Positions 48,301 through 60,250 of a stretch of DNA of 64,000 nucleotides are shown here, piece by piece. The notes under the pieces are model-generated. The model made no database searches. It was not told the origin of the DNA and saw only the letters and a program-made list of their open reading frames with translations. This stretch comes from Schistosoma mansoni. Its lineage: Eukaryota > Platyhelminthes > Trematoda > Strigeidida > Schistosomatidae. The stretch covers positions 41,222,655 through 41,286,654 of the forward strand of contig NC_031502.1 in assembly GCF_000237925.1 (NCBI RefSeq), written 5' to 3'. The position numbers and the translations under genes are program-made. Position 1 is the stretch's first letter; each line of letters begins with the position of its first letter.

Positions 48301-49241
48301 GGGTTGCATCGACACCTGAACTAATGATAGGGAGTGAAGTAGTTGAGCGTGTTGACAGCTTCACTTATCTTGGGAGTCTCATCAGCCCTTGTGGTCTGGT
48401 GTGTGGCGAAATCTCAGCACGGATACAGAAGGCTCGTCTAGCTTTCGCCAACTTGCGCCATTTATGGCGTAGGCGAGATATCCGTCTAGCAACAAAAGGA
48501 CGGGTTTACTGTGCAGCAGTCCGTTCCGTCCTACTTTATGGCAGTGAAACATGGCCGATAATAGTAGAGGATATTCGTAGGCTACTAGTATTCGATCATA
48601 GGTGTCTTCGACGCATTGCTCGTATATCCTGGGACCACCGGGTAAGTAATGCAGATGTTAGGAAACGGGTACTAGGTAAGGATGGCAAATGGATTGATGA
48701 AGTGGTGAAACTTCATCAGTTGAGATGGCTGGGACATGTGTTACGTATGTCCAACCACCGACTGCCCCGACGTGCAATGCTTTATGGTGTGGGAGCAGGT
48801 TGGAAGAAAGCTAGGGGCGGCCAGACCAAAACATGGCATAAATCCATGAAGTCGCTGACAAGTGGACTGGGCCATGCTGGTAGGTGTAGACTACCTGGTT
48901 GGGATTCGCGAGATGATAGCAACCGATGGTTAGAGACCTTGAATGACATGGCTCAAAATTGTTTGCAATGGCGAAGGTGCATACACTCTTTGTGTTCTAC
49001 CAAATTCTAATCTTCTGAATTCTTCATGTCCCTATCCTTTTTCTCTTTCCAAATTTATTTCACTGTATTATACTCCTTTAATCACATCTTCAAACCCTAA
49101 TCTTTCACAGAATACTTATACTCTTACTACTTCTACCACTATGGGATTTGAATCCATAGCTGCATTTATGTGCTAATGTGGTATGGCAACTCGAACTGAT
49201 GTACGTACGTACGAAGTTCTACGTTGTAACTGACTGACTGA
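45306..49241 (+). mobile_element. Nearly full-length RTE-clade LINE
   Basis: A non-LTR retrotransposon of about 3.9 kb with one large ORF encoding an apurinic-type endonuclease followed by a reverse transcriptase. The left end is CCCGACCGTTGCTGCTACCT, and the right end has a short 3' untranslated region and a TGACTGACTGAC tail. CTACTATGATATT is perfectly duplicated at 45293-45305 and 49242-49254, which fixes both ends and shows target-primed insertion. The arrangement and the Trp/Arg-rich C-terminus are those of the RTE clade, to which the schistosome SR2-type elements belong. The subfamily name cannot be assigned by eye. Confidence 0.93.
45636..49010 (+). pseudogene. RTE LINE ORF: endonuclease and reverse transcriptase
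   Basis: One continuous frame of about 1,125 codons is interrupted only by TAA at 46152-46154 and TGA at 47409-47411 (probably from TGG), with no frameshift. Endonuclease motifs run TFNVRTL, CCVSETRIQ, GDFN (46488-46499), TWRPPN, QLDHIAIS and SDH (46779-46787). Reverse transcriptase follows with LDLKAAFDSVDR, SGVRQGCPLSPFLFNFVVD and YADD (about 48168). The C-terminal part has LLYGSETWP and a Cys/Trp-containing end (LQWRRCIHSLCSTKF). All visible catalytic residues are kept. The true initiation codon is unclear, since 45636 is a TTG and a stop lies shortly before it. The few lesions point to a young copy that is probably dead for autonomous movement. Confidence 0.92.
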
Positions 49242-49254
49242 CTACTATGATATT

Positions 49255-50399
49255 TCACAATCCATTAAAAACGTATATTAGAAGAAAGCAAATTGAAAGT
49301 AGAAAATTATTTTTATGTATTATCCATGAAATCACGAGTGAAAAATAGCCATAAACATTTGCCATTTAGAATAAGTCTTAGCAGTGATCTTATATTTTTT
49401 ACTATAATAATTTTCTTTTGGGAATGAAAGCTAGTTATACTATCAGTAGGTTTTTACAGACTGCTTTACTACCACTATAGTAAAAAAGAAATTTTCACAC
49501 AAACTAACTGGTCCTACTGACTTGTTTGAATTATCGGTGTCATCTAAATTTCTGCAAAATCAGAAATTCGTCTTTCAAATTCTAATTTATAGAAAACTTT
49601 CCCAACATGGACTTTAATCTGTGTGATAACATATATCTGACTATAAGAAATTTGACTGTTAACAACATGATTCGCATGAAGGTATACTCTGTTTACAAGT
49701 GGTTTTTATTGGTTATAAATAAGTTGCATGCATGCAACTTCTTTGGGAGTATACATCTATCAGGAGATTTGGTTTACTGATATATGATTATTGTAATTTA
49801 CCCTCTTGTTTAAGGTGTAATTTATTTGTATTTGTTCGTGCGTAGAACTAAACAGCTGGTTAGTCAATAAAAGCTCTGATAATCAAGTAATATGCATGGA
49901 AGAATTTATTTGTTGATCAAATAATCAACATCTTATAGCGAATAGAATGTAAACATGTAAAAATTGGACCATACTATAATTAATACGAGGTTTGATTATT
50001 TTTGATCTGCACAGTATAGCAAATGGGATATCTGAAGATATATGATAATCCTCAGTTTTAAAAACTTGATATTAAATGGTATCAAGAAGGTATACCATAC
50101 TCACGTTCCTAATCATTTTCTAAAATTTCCTTTGCTTTAAACAAGAATTTATTTCAAAATTCACCATATCAAAAAGTAAAACACCCAACTCATTGTATCA
50201 CAGTGAATGATAAGTAGTTTAACAATAAAAAGCAACAATAGTATGTGATTTCAAGCAATATGTACATACAACTTGACTACAGGAAATTTCCAGAACTTTG
50301 AGGCGTTTTAGGAATTTAGAGGAAGTCTTTAGGAAACCCTAAACTAAGGTTCCCAGTTAGTCGAAATTTGTCAAAGAGGTTTACACTAAATCTTGAGAT
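49255..50399. other. Non-coding spacer between two LINE copies
   Basis: AT-rich, no gene. A short palindrome TTGCATGCATGCAA sits at about 49723-49737. Confidence 0.55.
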
Positions 50400-52570
50400 A
50401 ATTGAAGCTCCCTGGTGGTCACGAAGAGGAAAATGCTACTCACACTCAGGAACTTGCTCTAATGCTATCCAAAGAAGCACGAAATGCACTTTTAGGATGG
50501 AAATCTCACGCACCCAGAATCATCAAGGCATCATTCAAAACAAAGAAGGAGGGGATCACAATGAATGTTATCTAGTGTTATGCACCCACCAACGATAGCA
50601 GTGATGATGATAAAGATCAGTTCCATGAGAGGCTACAATCAATCATAGCAAAGTGCTCAGGAAACGACCTGACCATCCCAATGAGAGACCTAAATGCTAA
50701 AGTCGGAGTGGACAACATCGGATAGGACAATATCATGGGATGACATGGACTGGGAGAAAGGAGTAAAAATGGGGAGAAACTTGTAAATCTATGTGCATTC
50801 AACAAATCGGTTGTATGTGACACAATATTCCCACACAAACATATACACAAAGCTTCATAGATCTCACAGGACCACACCACAGAGAACCAGATAGATCATA
50901 TTTGTATTAATAGAAAATTCAGATGGACAATGGAAGATGTGAGAACCAGGAGAGGAGCTGACATAACTTCAGAACATCACCTGGTTATGGCCAAGATTAA
51001 ACTGAAGCTAGAAAAACATTGGACAACAGGAGAAACAGCATTACAAAGGTTCAATACAGCTTTCCTTCGAGACACTGACAAACTCAACGGATTCAAGATA
51101 ACTCTCAACAACAGATTCCAAGCTCTACATGATCTACTGAAAGAACAAGAAACTACGATGGAGGACAGCTGGAAAGGGATCAAAGATGCATTAACTTCAA
51201 CATGTCAGGAGGTTCTGGGTCACAAGAAGCCTCATCATAAGGAATGGATCTCTATGGAAACCCTGGACAAGATTAAAGAAAGGAAGAACAAGAAAATAGC
51301 AATTAACAACAGTCGAATAAGAAAAGAGAACGTCAAAGCACGAGCAGAGTACGCAGAAGCGAACAAGCAAGTGAAGAAAAGCATTAAAGCCGACAAACAG
51401 AAATACGTAGAAGACCTAGGAACGACAGAGGAAAAAGCCACAATAGAAGGAATTATCAGACAGTCATATGACATGACGAAGAAACTAACAAAGAAATAAA
51501 GTAAATCACAGAGGCCGATCAAGGCCAAACACGGCGAGAAAATTACCATGATTCAAGAACAGGGGAACAGATGGGTTGGACACTTCGAAGAACTGCTGAA
51601 TAGGCCAGCTCCATTGAATCCACCGGACGTCTAAGTAGCACAAACTGACCTTCCTATGACTGTCACTCCACCAACGATCGAAGAAATCAAGATGACCACT
51701 AGACAAATCAAGAGTGGGAATCAAGATACTAAAGAAAGGAGATCTTAGCAAATGTAAGAACTACAGAGGCATCAGTTTGTTGTCAGTACCAGGAAAAATT
51801 TTCAACAGAGTTTTGCTCAACCGGATGAAAGACACAGTAGACGCCCGACTTCGAGATCAACAGGCTGGATTCCGTAAAAATCGGTCATACACAGACCAAA
51901 TAGTGACACTAAAAATCATCGTGAAACAATCAATTGAGTGGAATTCGTCACTATACATCAACTTCATTGACTACGAGCAGGCGTTTGACAGTGTGAGCAG
52001 GAGAAAATTATGGAAACTTCTTCGACACTATGGAGTTCTTCAGAAGATTGTCAACACTATCCAGAACTTATACGATGGACTACAGTGCAAGGTCGTGCAT
52101 GGAGGACAGCTGACAGATGCATTCCCAGTAAGAATCAGAGTCAGACAAGGCTGTCTACTCTCCTTCTTCCTCTTTCTTCTAGTGATTGACTGGATTATGA
52201 AGACTTCGACATCGGAGGGGAAGCACGGAATACAATGGACATCTCAGAACCAATTAGACGATTTGGACTTCGCAGATGACCTAGCCCTCCTATCTCATAC
52301 ACACGAACAAATACAGACGAAGACAGCAAATGTAGCTGCAGCCTCTGCATCAATAGGCCTCCACATTCACAAAGGAAAAAGAAAGATTCTCAAATACAAC
52401 GCCAACACAATCACACTTGACGGAGAAACTTGGAAAGATGTGGAAACATTCACGTACCTGGGAAGCATCATTGATGAACAAGGAGGATCTGATGAAGATT
52501 GGCAAAGCAAGGACAGCATTTCTACAATTGAAGAACGTATGGAACTCAAAACAACTGTCAACTTGTATAG
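50400..52570 (+). mobile_element. Old RTE LINE, truncated and internally deleted
   Basis: This copy has a different subfamily sequence from the element just upstream. The frame starts mid-endonuclease (HEEENATHTQELALMLSKEA) and has several in-frame stops before 50930. GDLN is changed to RDLN. An open part (50930-51499) covers the endonuclease end and the Lys-rich linker, followed by further stops. At about 51718 the sequence jumps from RQIKSG to LKKGDLSKCKNYRGISLLS, removing about 50 codons at the start of the reverse transcriptase. Then come NFIDYEQAFDSVSR, VRQGCLLSFFLF and FADD (about 52269). A small deletion near 52497 shifts the frame before GKARTAFLQLKN, and the copy ends shortly after. 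It cannot be active. It shares C-terminal sequence type with the fragments at 42.4 and 56.4 kb. Confidence 0.9.
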
Positions 52571-54772
52571 CCCTTCAGCTATGTGAATGACTTTCATACC
52601 AAAGACATTGAGGTTATTTATATTTTTGAAGTTGATCAACATCATTGAACACATGGGAGGTCACGTAAACAGCCATTTGTTTTCTTTTAATAAAGATTAC
52701 TACTTAGATTTCATAAAATCACAAATATTCATTTGTAGACAAAAAACGTAAATATATTTAACTTCGAATGATACCATGGTAACATTCTTGAATTGAAAAT
52801 TTGTTAGATGTTTACGTAGCCAAATTATCATAAAAGTCACAACATTCGTCTACTTCATCATTTGTTTGTACGTTTAAAATTTCAGTAGTTAAACAAAATG
52901 CATCAATAAACAGTATTGTTTATGTGGATCCGTGAGAGTATTTCAGTGTTCGTATTGTATTCTTTTGCTTGTTTGTTGTTAGAATTAATGTTACTGCTGT
53001 TGCTAATATGATGGTGTATTCTCAGTTAATGCATTTAATTGTGTATTTTTTTCTGGCGGATAATAAAACTGACTACATAGAGAAAAGTGATCATTTGAAA
53101 GGATAGGTTATTGAAGAAATATAGAGGAAAACTACAAAAAAAAACAAAAGAGAACAATGGGGACAGAAATTATAGGAAATAGTAGGGGAGGGGATGAAAA
53201 GCTAGAAAAAAATGAATCAATTTTTACACTTCCTTTTATCAACACGATTATTTCAAATTAATTTTGAGAAATAAAAAATAATTCGATCTTAAAATTAAAT
53301 TGAAATTTTGTATTCTTTATCTTCCTGTATATCAGTTGTGTATGTTTGTATATGTGATTGTGTGACTGTGAACTTGCAGGAAGAGAGCAAAGAAGAGGTA
53401 GAAATCTAAGATAGTTATATAACAATAACGAGAATGATCATGCATATGTGGGAGGAACAGAATAACTATGAAGATGATAATCGTTAAAAAGGAGGAGAAT
53501 CTAGTTGAACAGGTGAACCGGAAATTAAATAACAGCCAATGTCAGATATATGAACATAATTACATACACACACATTCACAAGTGTGTACATAAACTAAGT
53601 AGTGTTGCACGTGTTGCAAATAATTGAATGCAAACAGTGTTTTTGTAAAGTATTCAGATGTCAGTATCAACTCACTCATCAGTTTGCGTGTTTGTATATA
53701 AATGTCAGTGTTAAAGCTTTCCTACTAATAGGTATTTATGTACCTGTTAAATACTTATTCAATCATTCTATGTTCAAGATATCTTTGATAAATATAGAGA
53801 AGAAAGAATAACATCTCATTAATACGGATGAGCAATAATTCAAGAGGAATTTTCTTCTCAAGTCTATTCTAGAAGGAAGTGATCCTATTTTTTTGAGTTG
53901 TGCTCTAATATATTTTTAGTTTCCATTAGAAAAACAAAATTAACAACAACAACAACTAAAGAGCAAACAAAAACTAACAGAGAGTGAAAGCATCTCGATA
54001 TTAAGAAATTTAAGAGGAACTCAGTGAAAATGAAGCAGCGACAATAACAGTACCAACTGATTATTGACTACTCTATTTGAATGAGATATTTTAATTATAT
54101 TCCTTTCCTGAAAAAAGGTGGTTTTCTTTTTCAAAGATATTTATTTTGAATACCATATCAGTAGTATGGTGAAGTGAGCAGGATATATTACCTGTTGTTA
54201 AAACTGTAAGTGATTCACAGTGATCATATTCTCTTTATTCACAGATACATATACACACATGTATATACTCATACAAAAACCCAAGTTGAAGAGGGATATA
54301 TGTTTAATCAAATTCAAAGAGACTGTCATCAACAGACTAAATGGAATTCTTTTTTTCATTCATTTCTATCCTTCAAAAGAATAAATAATTGTAAGTAGTC
54401 TCAAAAAATACAAATTTTTTCAAAAACAAACGTTTCACTATTCGAAATAATGATAGACAAAATAAGAAAAAAGAATACGTCAATATGCGCTCGAGTATGT
54501 GTAATTATCTAGCTGATAAGATGAACAAATTTTGTTTTATAATGAGACACTAATTTGGCAAAGTGACTTATTGGTTTCTAGTATAAGAGTTTCGCTACAT
54601 GGTACTGTTTGAAATAGTACAAATCAATAACAAATGAATACTAATGTACACTATGGAATTAAAAAACCAGTACAGGGAATATTATCATCAAAATATGAGA
54701 ATAACGGGTTGTCAGAAGCTACATGGCATTATAATCGACCAGTTAGTCATTTAGTTAGATCGAGAACTAAAC
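52571..54772. other. AT-rich non-coding stretch
   Basis: No gene or assignable repeat. It is purine-rich in places (53100-53250), and the frames at 53602-53811 and 54210-54398 have no recognisable content. Confidence 0.55.
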
Positions 54773-54975
54773 TGTTGTATATGCTACTTATGTCGACAAA
54801 CAAAAGTAGTATATAACACCAGTCAGAAGTGGAATGCGTGGCAGGAGAAGGTTGAGAAGATCGAACTGAAGAGAACAGAAATGTAAACAGAAAGTAATTT
54901 TAATAACGACAGGAATGAATGAACGTTGAAGTTTGTAAGAGACAGTTGATGGAAGATGTATAAATTAAGTATGGT
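54773..54975 (+). repeat. Family C interspersed repeat
   Basis: TGTATATGCTACTTATGTCG, then GACAAACAAAAGTAGTATAT, then CAGTCAGAAGTGGAATGCGT, a purine-rich part, and AACGTTGAAGTTTGTAAGAG to ATGGAAGATGTATAAATTAA. CTACTTATGTC and its near-reverse around GACA form the family's hairpin. The same blocks occur in the other four copies. Confidence 0.75.
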
Positions 54976-55954
54976 TTTCGGACTTCACCCAGACTTTCTG
55001 TATTTTCTTATTGAATAATAAATTGGTCTTTCCCACTTGAGGTCTAGTTCAATACAAAGCTATCAAATAAGAAAGTGTTTTCCATTATATATATGTCCAA
55101 TAATATTAAGAAAACATTCTCAAGTCATTCTGAACTGGACAATTTGAATTATAATGTACCATTATTAGATTATTAAGACGACTTAAGTAGATTAAGTCAA
55201 AAACCGATGATCAGTTGATTATAAATGAAAGTGTATTCCATGTTCATCTGAACTATTTTTGAAAGTCAAAATAATCATTTACTGTACAAAGATGCATCAT
55301 CCTTATTACTGACAAATAAATTTGATTGACTTTGACTGACTCTTTGCCTTTCATATCGGTTAGAAATGGGAATTGATCGAATGTCCAAATCTGTGATCAA
55401 ATAATAAAGTAAACATATTCGTTTTGTTTGGTGGGTTATCACTTCAATTTATAGCTATTACGTGTTTAGACAATCTTAGGTTGCAATGTACTACTAGTAT
55501 TAGTTTCATTTTAATACAGAGAACCTATCGATGAAATTATGTGATTTGACTCGTCTTTTTATCCTCAAATTTTTAAACATCACTATCAAGCGTGTGTGTG
55601 TTCAGAAGAAATAACTTGAATCAACTATTCAAAGGAATATATGTATTAGTAGAATCTAGTGGTTAACAGTATTCCAGATTTGTAATGTATGCATTTTTAT
55701 ACATTTTTTGGCAGGAGGTAGAAGAATCAAATTTCTCTAGCCTTTGGTATTTCTATAGTGTTTTAGGCTGGGTTCGAGTTACTATGATTATATGAGAAGG
55801 TACGTAGGTAAATCCAGATGATGAATTTGTAATAAAAAAAATTAAATACATGCCAAATACAACTCAATGATGATTTCATTATCCATGACTACTACTCTTT
55901 AACGACTAGAATAGTAATATCATCATAGTAATTATCAAATATAACTTAATTTTA
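54976..55954. other. Non-coding stretch
   Basis: No gene is seen. Its last 16 bases (55939-55954) are a target duplication of the element that follows. Confidence 0.5.
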
Positions 55955-56139
55955 AGGAGGAACAATGTATTTGTAAAGTGTCAGCGAATGAATTTGAAGC
56001 ACATTCAACATTTCGATTGGATTTACTCCAAACTCATTCGCTGAGATTTTACAAATACATTCTTTCTCTTAAGTGTCTCAAATCAACTAGGCGCCCAAAT
56101 ACTGTGAAACTATTCTATCAAATTTAGACGAACGTTCTT
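55955..56139. repeat. Small fold-back insertion with 16-bp target duplication
   Basis: ATATAACTTAATTTTA is perfectly repeated at 55939-55954 and 56140-56155. Between them, AACAATGTATTTGTAAAGTG plus TCAGCGAATGAATTTG is mirrored by CAAACTCATTCGCTGAGATT plus TTACAAATACATTCTTT. An unpaired tail of about 65 bases follows. The sequence is unrelated to the hammerhead families, but the geometry (short inverted 5' part, plus-strand tail, LINE-sized duplication) is the same. Confidence 0.85.
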
Positions 56140-56393
56140 ATATAACTTAATTTTATTCTGTAACTGATGACAAAAAAGGGAATTATTCATATCATTCCAC
56201 ATTATTTAGATCACTAACCAATGATATCAGGATTTAACGGCATATATCTTGGAAAGCTGAATGAAATATAAAAATGGCAGTCACAATAACTAACAAATGA
56301 CACTCGTTTCATTTTATATAAGCTTAGAGATGTAAACTATCAAATAGTTTTAAAAATTGAAATAAATATTCAGGTAGTGATTCAGTTTCATGA

Positions 56394-56628
56394 TTTCCAC
56401 ACATTGTATTCTATCAACCTTCAGCGTCTTCTCCTAATTTCCTCTTCAGCTGGCTGTTTGTTTGTTCTCTGCCATAGTGGGTTGTTGCTGATGGTATCCG
56501 ACCAATGGATCTGGAGTATCTTACGTGTACATCTGTTTATAACTACTGTACATTTTGATGACGGTTGTTGTAGTTCTCCAAGTTTGAGCTCCGTACAATA
56601 GAACTGTCTCGGTTATTGGATCCTATTT
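56394..56628 (-). mobile_element. RTE LINE fragment
   Basis: On the minus strand, pieces in different frames read DPITETVLLYGAQTWRTTTT, then an IHWSDTISNNPLWQRTN-like stretch and a PAEEEIRRRR-like stretch. This corresponds to the region just after the reverse transcriptase of the 50.4-kb subfamily. It is truncated at both ends and frameshifted. Confidence 0.8.
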
Positions 56629-58073
56629 AGATTTCATGCTGTATTGCACTGAATAGTCTAAATTATAAAGAAATAGCGATACGGTACATGGTGTTTTGTA
56701 CCAGTTCACAAGATGACGTTGGTCTGTTCTGAAAGTAATTTGTAAACATCATAGTTCATCGGTCAATATACAAATGTATTATCTTGATTTGTAAGTGTGA
56801 GAGTACTTTTTACTAACAGGTGTGCAAATAAAAGGAGAACTAAGTCTCCATCATTGATCGTTAGTACTATTGATGGCATAAATAATACTTTGAATAAAAC
56901 AAAAATCTGGGGCACAAAGAATTAATAAGGTTAAATGGTTTAATGACAATTTGTTCAACCCTGGAGGCTTACTTCAATCACATATTTGATGATGACTGAG
57001 GAGATGATTAATTGAAGGGGATCAAGTGTTGTGAGTAAATAAATTAATTGATTTTATCAACTTGAAATATGTAACAGAAACTATACTTATGAAATAAAGC
57101 AAAAGATGCAAAACAGATGAAGAGGAAAAAGAGAACATGAGAATTGTTGGAAAAAAAGCTGAGAAATTTGTTGGTATTGATGATAATGACGATAAGAATG
57201 AAGTGGAGTTAAATTAAAGGATTTTGAATAAAATCGAAAAACTACCCTGAATAAATTGAAATTGAAGGCGGTGTAGAAGAAGAAGAAAGGGATGCAATGT
57301 TCACTGAATTGTATGCAAACAAAACTAATAATGGAACAGTTGGCTTAAAATTCCACACCTGTGAAAGCAATATAATCAACTTCTTTGATTGGCTCTTATT
57401 CAGTAGTTATAATAACTGCCTTTGTTTAATTAATAATTCAAAGTTAATTGGATACGTACATGTGTCGAACATTCCCTTTTAACAACAGCAGCAAAGTGTT
57501 AATAAATAAAGATGATGTGATAAAGAAAAAATGGAAAGAGAGAAGCGTTAAAAGAGAAAGGTCAAATTGGGTGAAATATTTAACTGCTTTTATATTTATA
57601 TATAAAATGTACTGTATTTAAAAGTGATTTAGAGTAAGCTTACATCATACATTAACTCAAAATTTCCATTAGTATACACAGAGATTTGTGTTTCTATTGT
57701 TGATCTGCATCCTTAATTCACTAGAGTAAGTGATACCTAAACATTAGACTAATGCAAATACATTGAATAAATGATGGTTCTGTCACCAGGTTTGTTCCCA
57801 AGTTTTCTTTTCTTGTATCAGTACACTAGATTCTTAATTTTCTAAAACAAAAGAAAGGAGATAAGCTGAGAAACATGTGATAAATTTCTCTTAGTATAAA
57901 CAATTTTTGAATTAAGCTGAATTCAGTAGTCAATAATAAACATTTTATGTCAACTGGTATTTTAAAATAGTTACTTATTCATCTGAAATAATAAGCAATA
58001 CTAAGAGATCTGTTTTTCTTTTGTTTTTCAAAGATATTTATAATATCAGTACGGGGATTTTCAGGGATCGTAG
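56629..58073. other. AT-rich non-coding stretch
   Basis: No gene. The block at 57090-57190 is purine-rich and vaguely like the middle of family C (AGAGAACATGAGAATTGTTG), but not convincingly. Confidence 0.5.
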
Positions 58074-58275
58074 TATTTTCACAGTTGAAATCACGAGTCT
58101 ACAGGTTAGTGTTCGTGCGCGAGAACGAAAGTTCTTGGTTTGAGTCTTGTGTGCGGGTTTGTGGATGCGCACTGTTGAAGGGTCCCATACTACGGCGAAA
58201 CGACTGTCTAGTGCTTCCAGTTTATCGTTAGTGGTCTAGCTTAGATCCACTCGTCTTTTCAACGGTGAAAATAAT
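58074..58275 (+). repeat. Family B repeat with extra 3' block at its left end
   Basis: The copy begins with ATTTTCACAGTTGAAATCAC (the 3' block inverted), then switches to the plus strand at the A-box to B-box spacer (GTTCGTGCGCGAGA). The B box is GGTTTGAGTCTTG and the hammerhead outline reads CACTGTTGAAGGGTCCC and GGCGAAACGACTGTC. It ends in a 3' block with TTTTCAACGGTGAAAATAAT. It is thus another small fold-back, diverged, with core changes in CTGAGGAG. Confidence 0.75.
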
Positions 58276-60109
58276 TATAATATATTTCTGATGAGATTTC
58301 TATCCTATTAGTCAATCTTTTTTACAGAAATGTGTATCTTTATTATTGGGAGAAATAGACGAAATAAATAACTGATCATCTTCCCACTAACAGATAACTT
58401 CCTTAATTCACTAGAAGTATCTATTCAAATTAAATAATCCACATACATGAAAATAAGTGAATAACGAAAAACGGAAGTAACGTAACAATTGTTTGTTTCT
58501 TAAAAAGGAACACAATTTTTCATAGAAAAATAAAACACCAAAAAATATTTTTTCTATTTTATTAATAATAGGTAGGTAAGAAATTTCATAATCACTTCCG
58601 AACTGTTGCGTGTCAATCGCCAAGCTTGTTCATTGCAAAATGGTAGATTAAAAGAAACATTTTAAATATGTAAGGACAGGAAGGTGAGTGAAGAGAGGAA
58701 GAAATGAAAGAAAATGAAATAATCGCGACGAAAATAATAACAACAACGTAGAAAATAATCACGAAGAATGGAAAAGTTTAAGGAGATAATTTACAATATG
58801 ATTACCACGAATTGGCCAGCATCAAGATGACTAGTTAGAATAAGAGTGACTAAGTTAATTGCACTGTTATATATTTAGTCACATAACCATCGAAATTTTC
58901 TAATTCCATTAAAATATATATTGTCCACTAAACATATTTACCCTAGGGACATAAATAAACGAAGAAAGAAACAAGTAGAGTTATACATCCGCTCGATTTT
59001 TTCAATCTATTTTCTATCCTAATAAGGCAATATATTTAAAGAAGGCGATGGTAAATGATAAGATGGATATTCTAATAAACAGGTTATATTTAATGCTTAA
59101 TAAGGAAGAATATAGCAGTCACTCCGTTTTTGTTCATTAGTTGAATCAGACAAGAGTGAACAAAAGAAATCTCTATACCAATGTGCGTACGTAGTATGTT
59201 TATGTGTATGTGGATATGGACAGATCTGAGTGTACACGTGTGTACTTCCTTGTTTGTTACCTTTTAAAAAGAAACAACGAAAAAGAGACACGAATCAAAA
59301 GAAGTAGTCGATAAATCACAGACCGATAATTTGTACACGCAGTTATTATTGTCATCAATTTCTATGTTGGTTAGCTCCCCATTGTTGTTGCTGTCATCGT
59401 TATATTTGTTGTTAAGGGAAACAAAAAAAACTGATCATGTTCAAATGAATTTGAGTTTTTTTCTAGATTTAGCCAACAAAAGAAAAATAGAGAGAGGAAA
59501 AAATATAGAGATAAATCTGTTGTTATTTTGGAAATAAGAAAGAAGCAATTAACGGGAAGATGAAAAATTATAAAGTATTGAATAACAATAAGTATGTAAT
59601 ACAAAGGAAAAAAAAGGAATACAATCCACTTGAAGAAAATTATTTCTATGCTTGACATATGTGCCTTATACCAATGGTAGTAACAATATGATTTATTGTT
59701 TAATGGTATATGTATACGAACTTGTATAAAGGCCCTAGGGAGTTCAGTTAACATTTCATGATAAAATGATTGAATATGTATCATTAAAATGAGCTGATCA
59801 CTCTGAAATTACTTGCAAGACGTTATCCATTTTAATCAGAATTTTTTGGATTCTGGATATCAGTAAAATCTAAGAGGCATGCTTCGTTTTACTTCAAACT
59901 CATCCGATGAATGGATAAAACTCTCAGAATTGATGTTTACATTAGAATTCCAACCTGGTATTGATTGCTTTAAACCTCAACATATCATCCTCTAAGGTAC
60001 TGTGATCAAACAGCTACTCATGTGTTTAATGTGTACGAAGTTATTCGTGTTTGTATTTTTTCGTTCTTATCAATATGAACTGTAACTAGTCAGTCTATTG
60101 ACATTTGTG
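58276..60109. other. AT-rich non-coding stretch
   Basis: No gene. The minus-strand frame at 59371-59784 is a hydrophobic product of T-rich DNA. No splice-bounded exon or motif is seen. Confidence 0.5.
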
Positions 60110-60250
60110 AATACTGATCAGATGGCCTCGATACAGTGACCATTTATAAATTTTTGACGAAGTTGGATGCATTTATGCCAATAAAGACTGATCCATTACA
60201 GTCCTTAATGTCATTAACGGGATAATATAAACCCATACAAATAAGTATAG
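60110..60250 (+). repeat. Degenerate family A downstream segment
   Basis: ATGGCCTCGATACAGTGACC, ATGCATTTATGCCAATAAAG and ACTGATCCATTACAGTCC lie in the same order as the CGAGGCAATACACACAGTAT, ATGTGCCAATAAGAG and ACTGACCAGTTGCAGTCC blocks of the 12.5-kb copy. AACGGGATAATATAAACCC corresponds to the final block. There is no hammerhead part. Confidence 0.5.

Noticed and set aside
59371-59784. 137-codon minus-strand hydrophobic frame as a membrane protein
   Set aside because: It comes from T-rich low-complexity DNA, with no motif or exon signals.
59869-59886. Minus-strand ATG CCT CTT AGA as a SNAG-like start (MPRSF) for the Scratch-like gene
   Set aside because: It reads MPLRFY and then a stop, with no donor in a useful phase.
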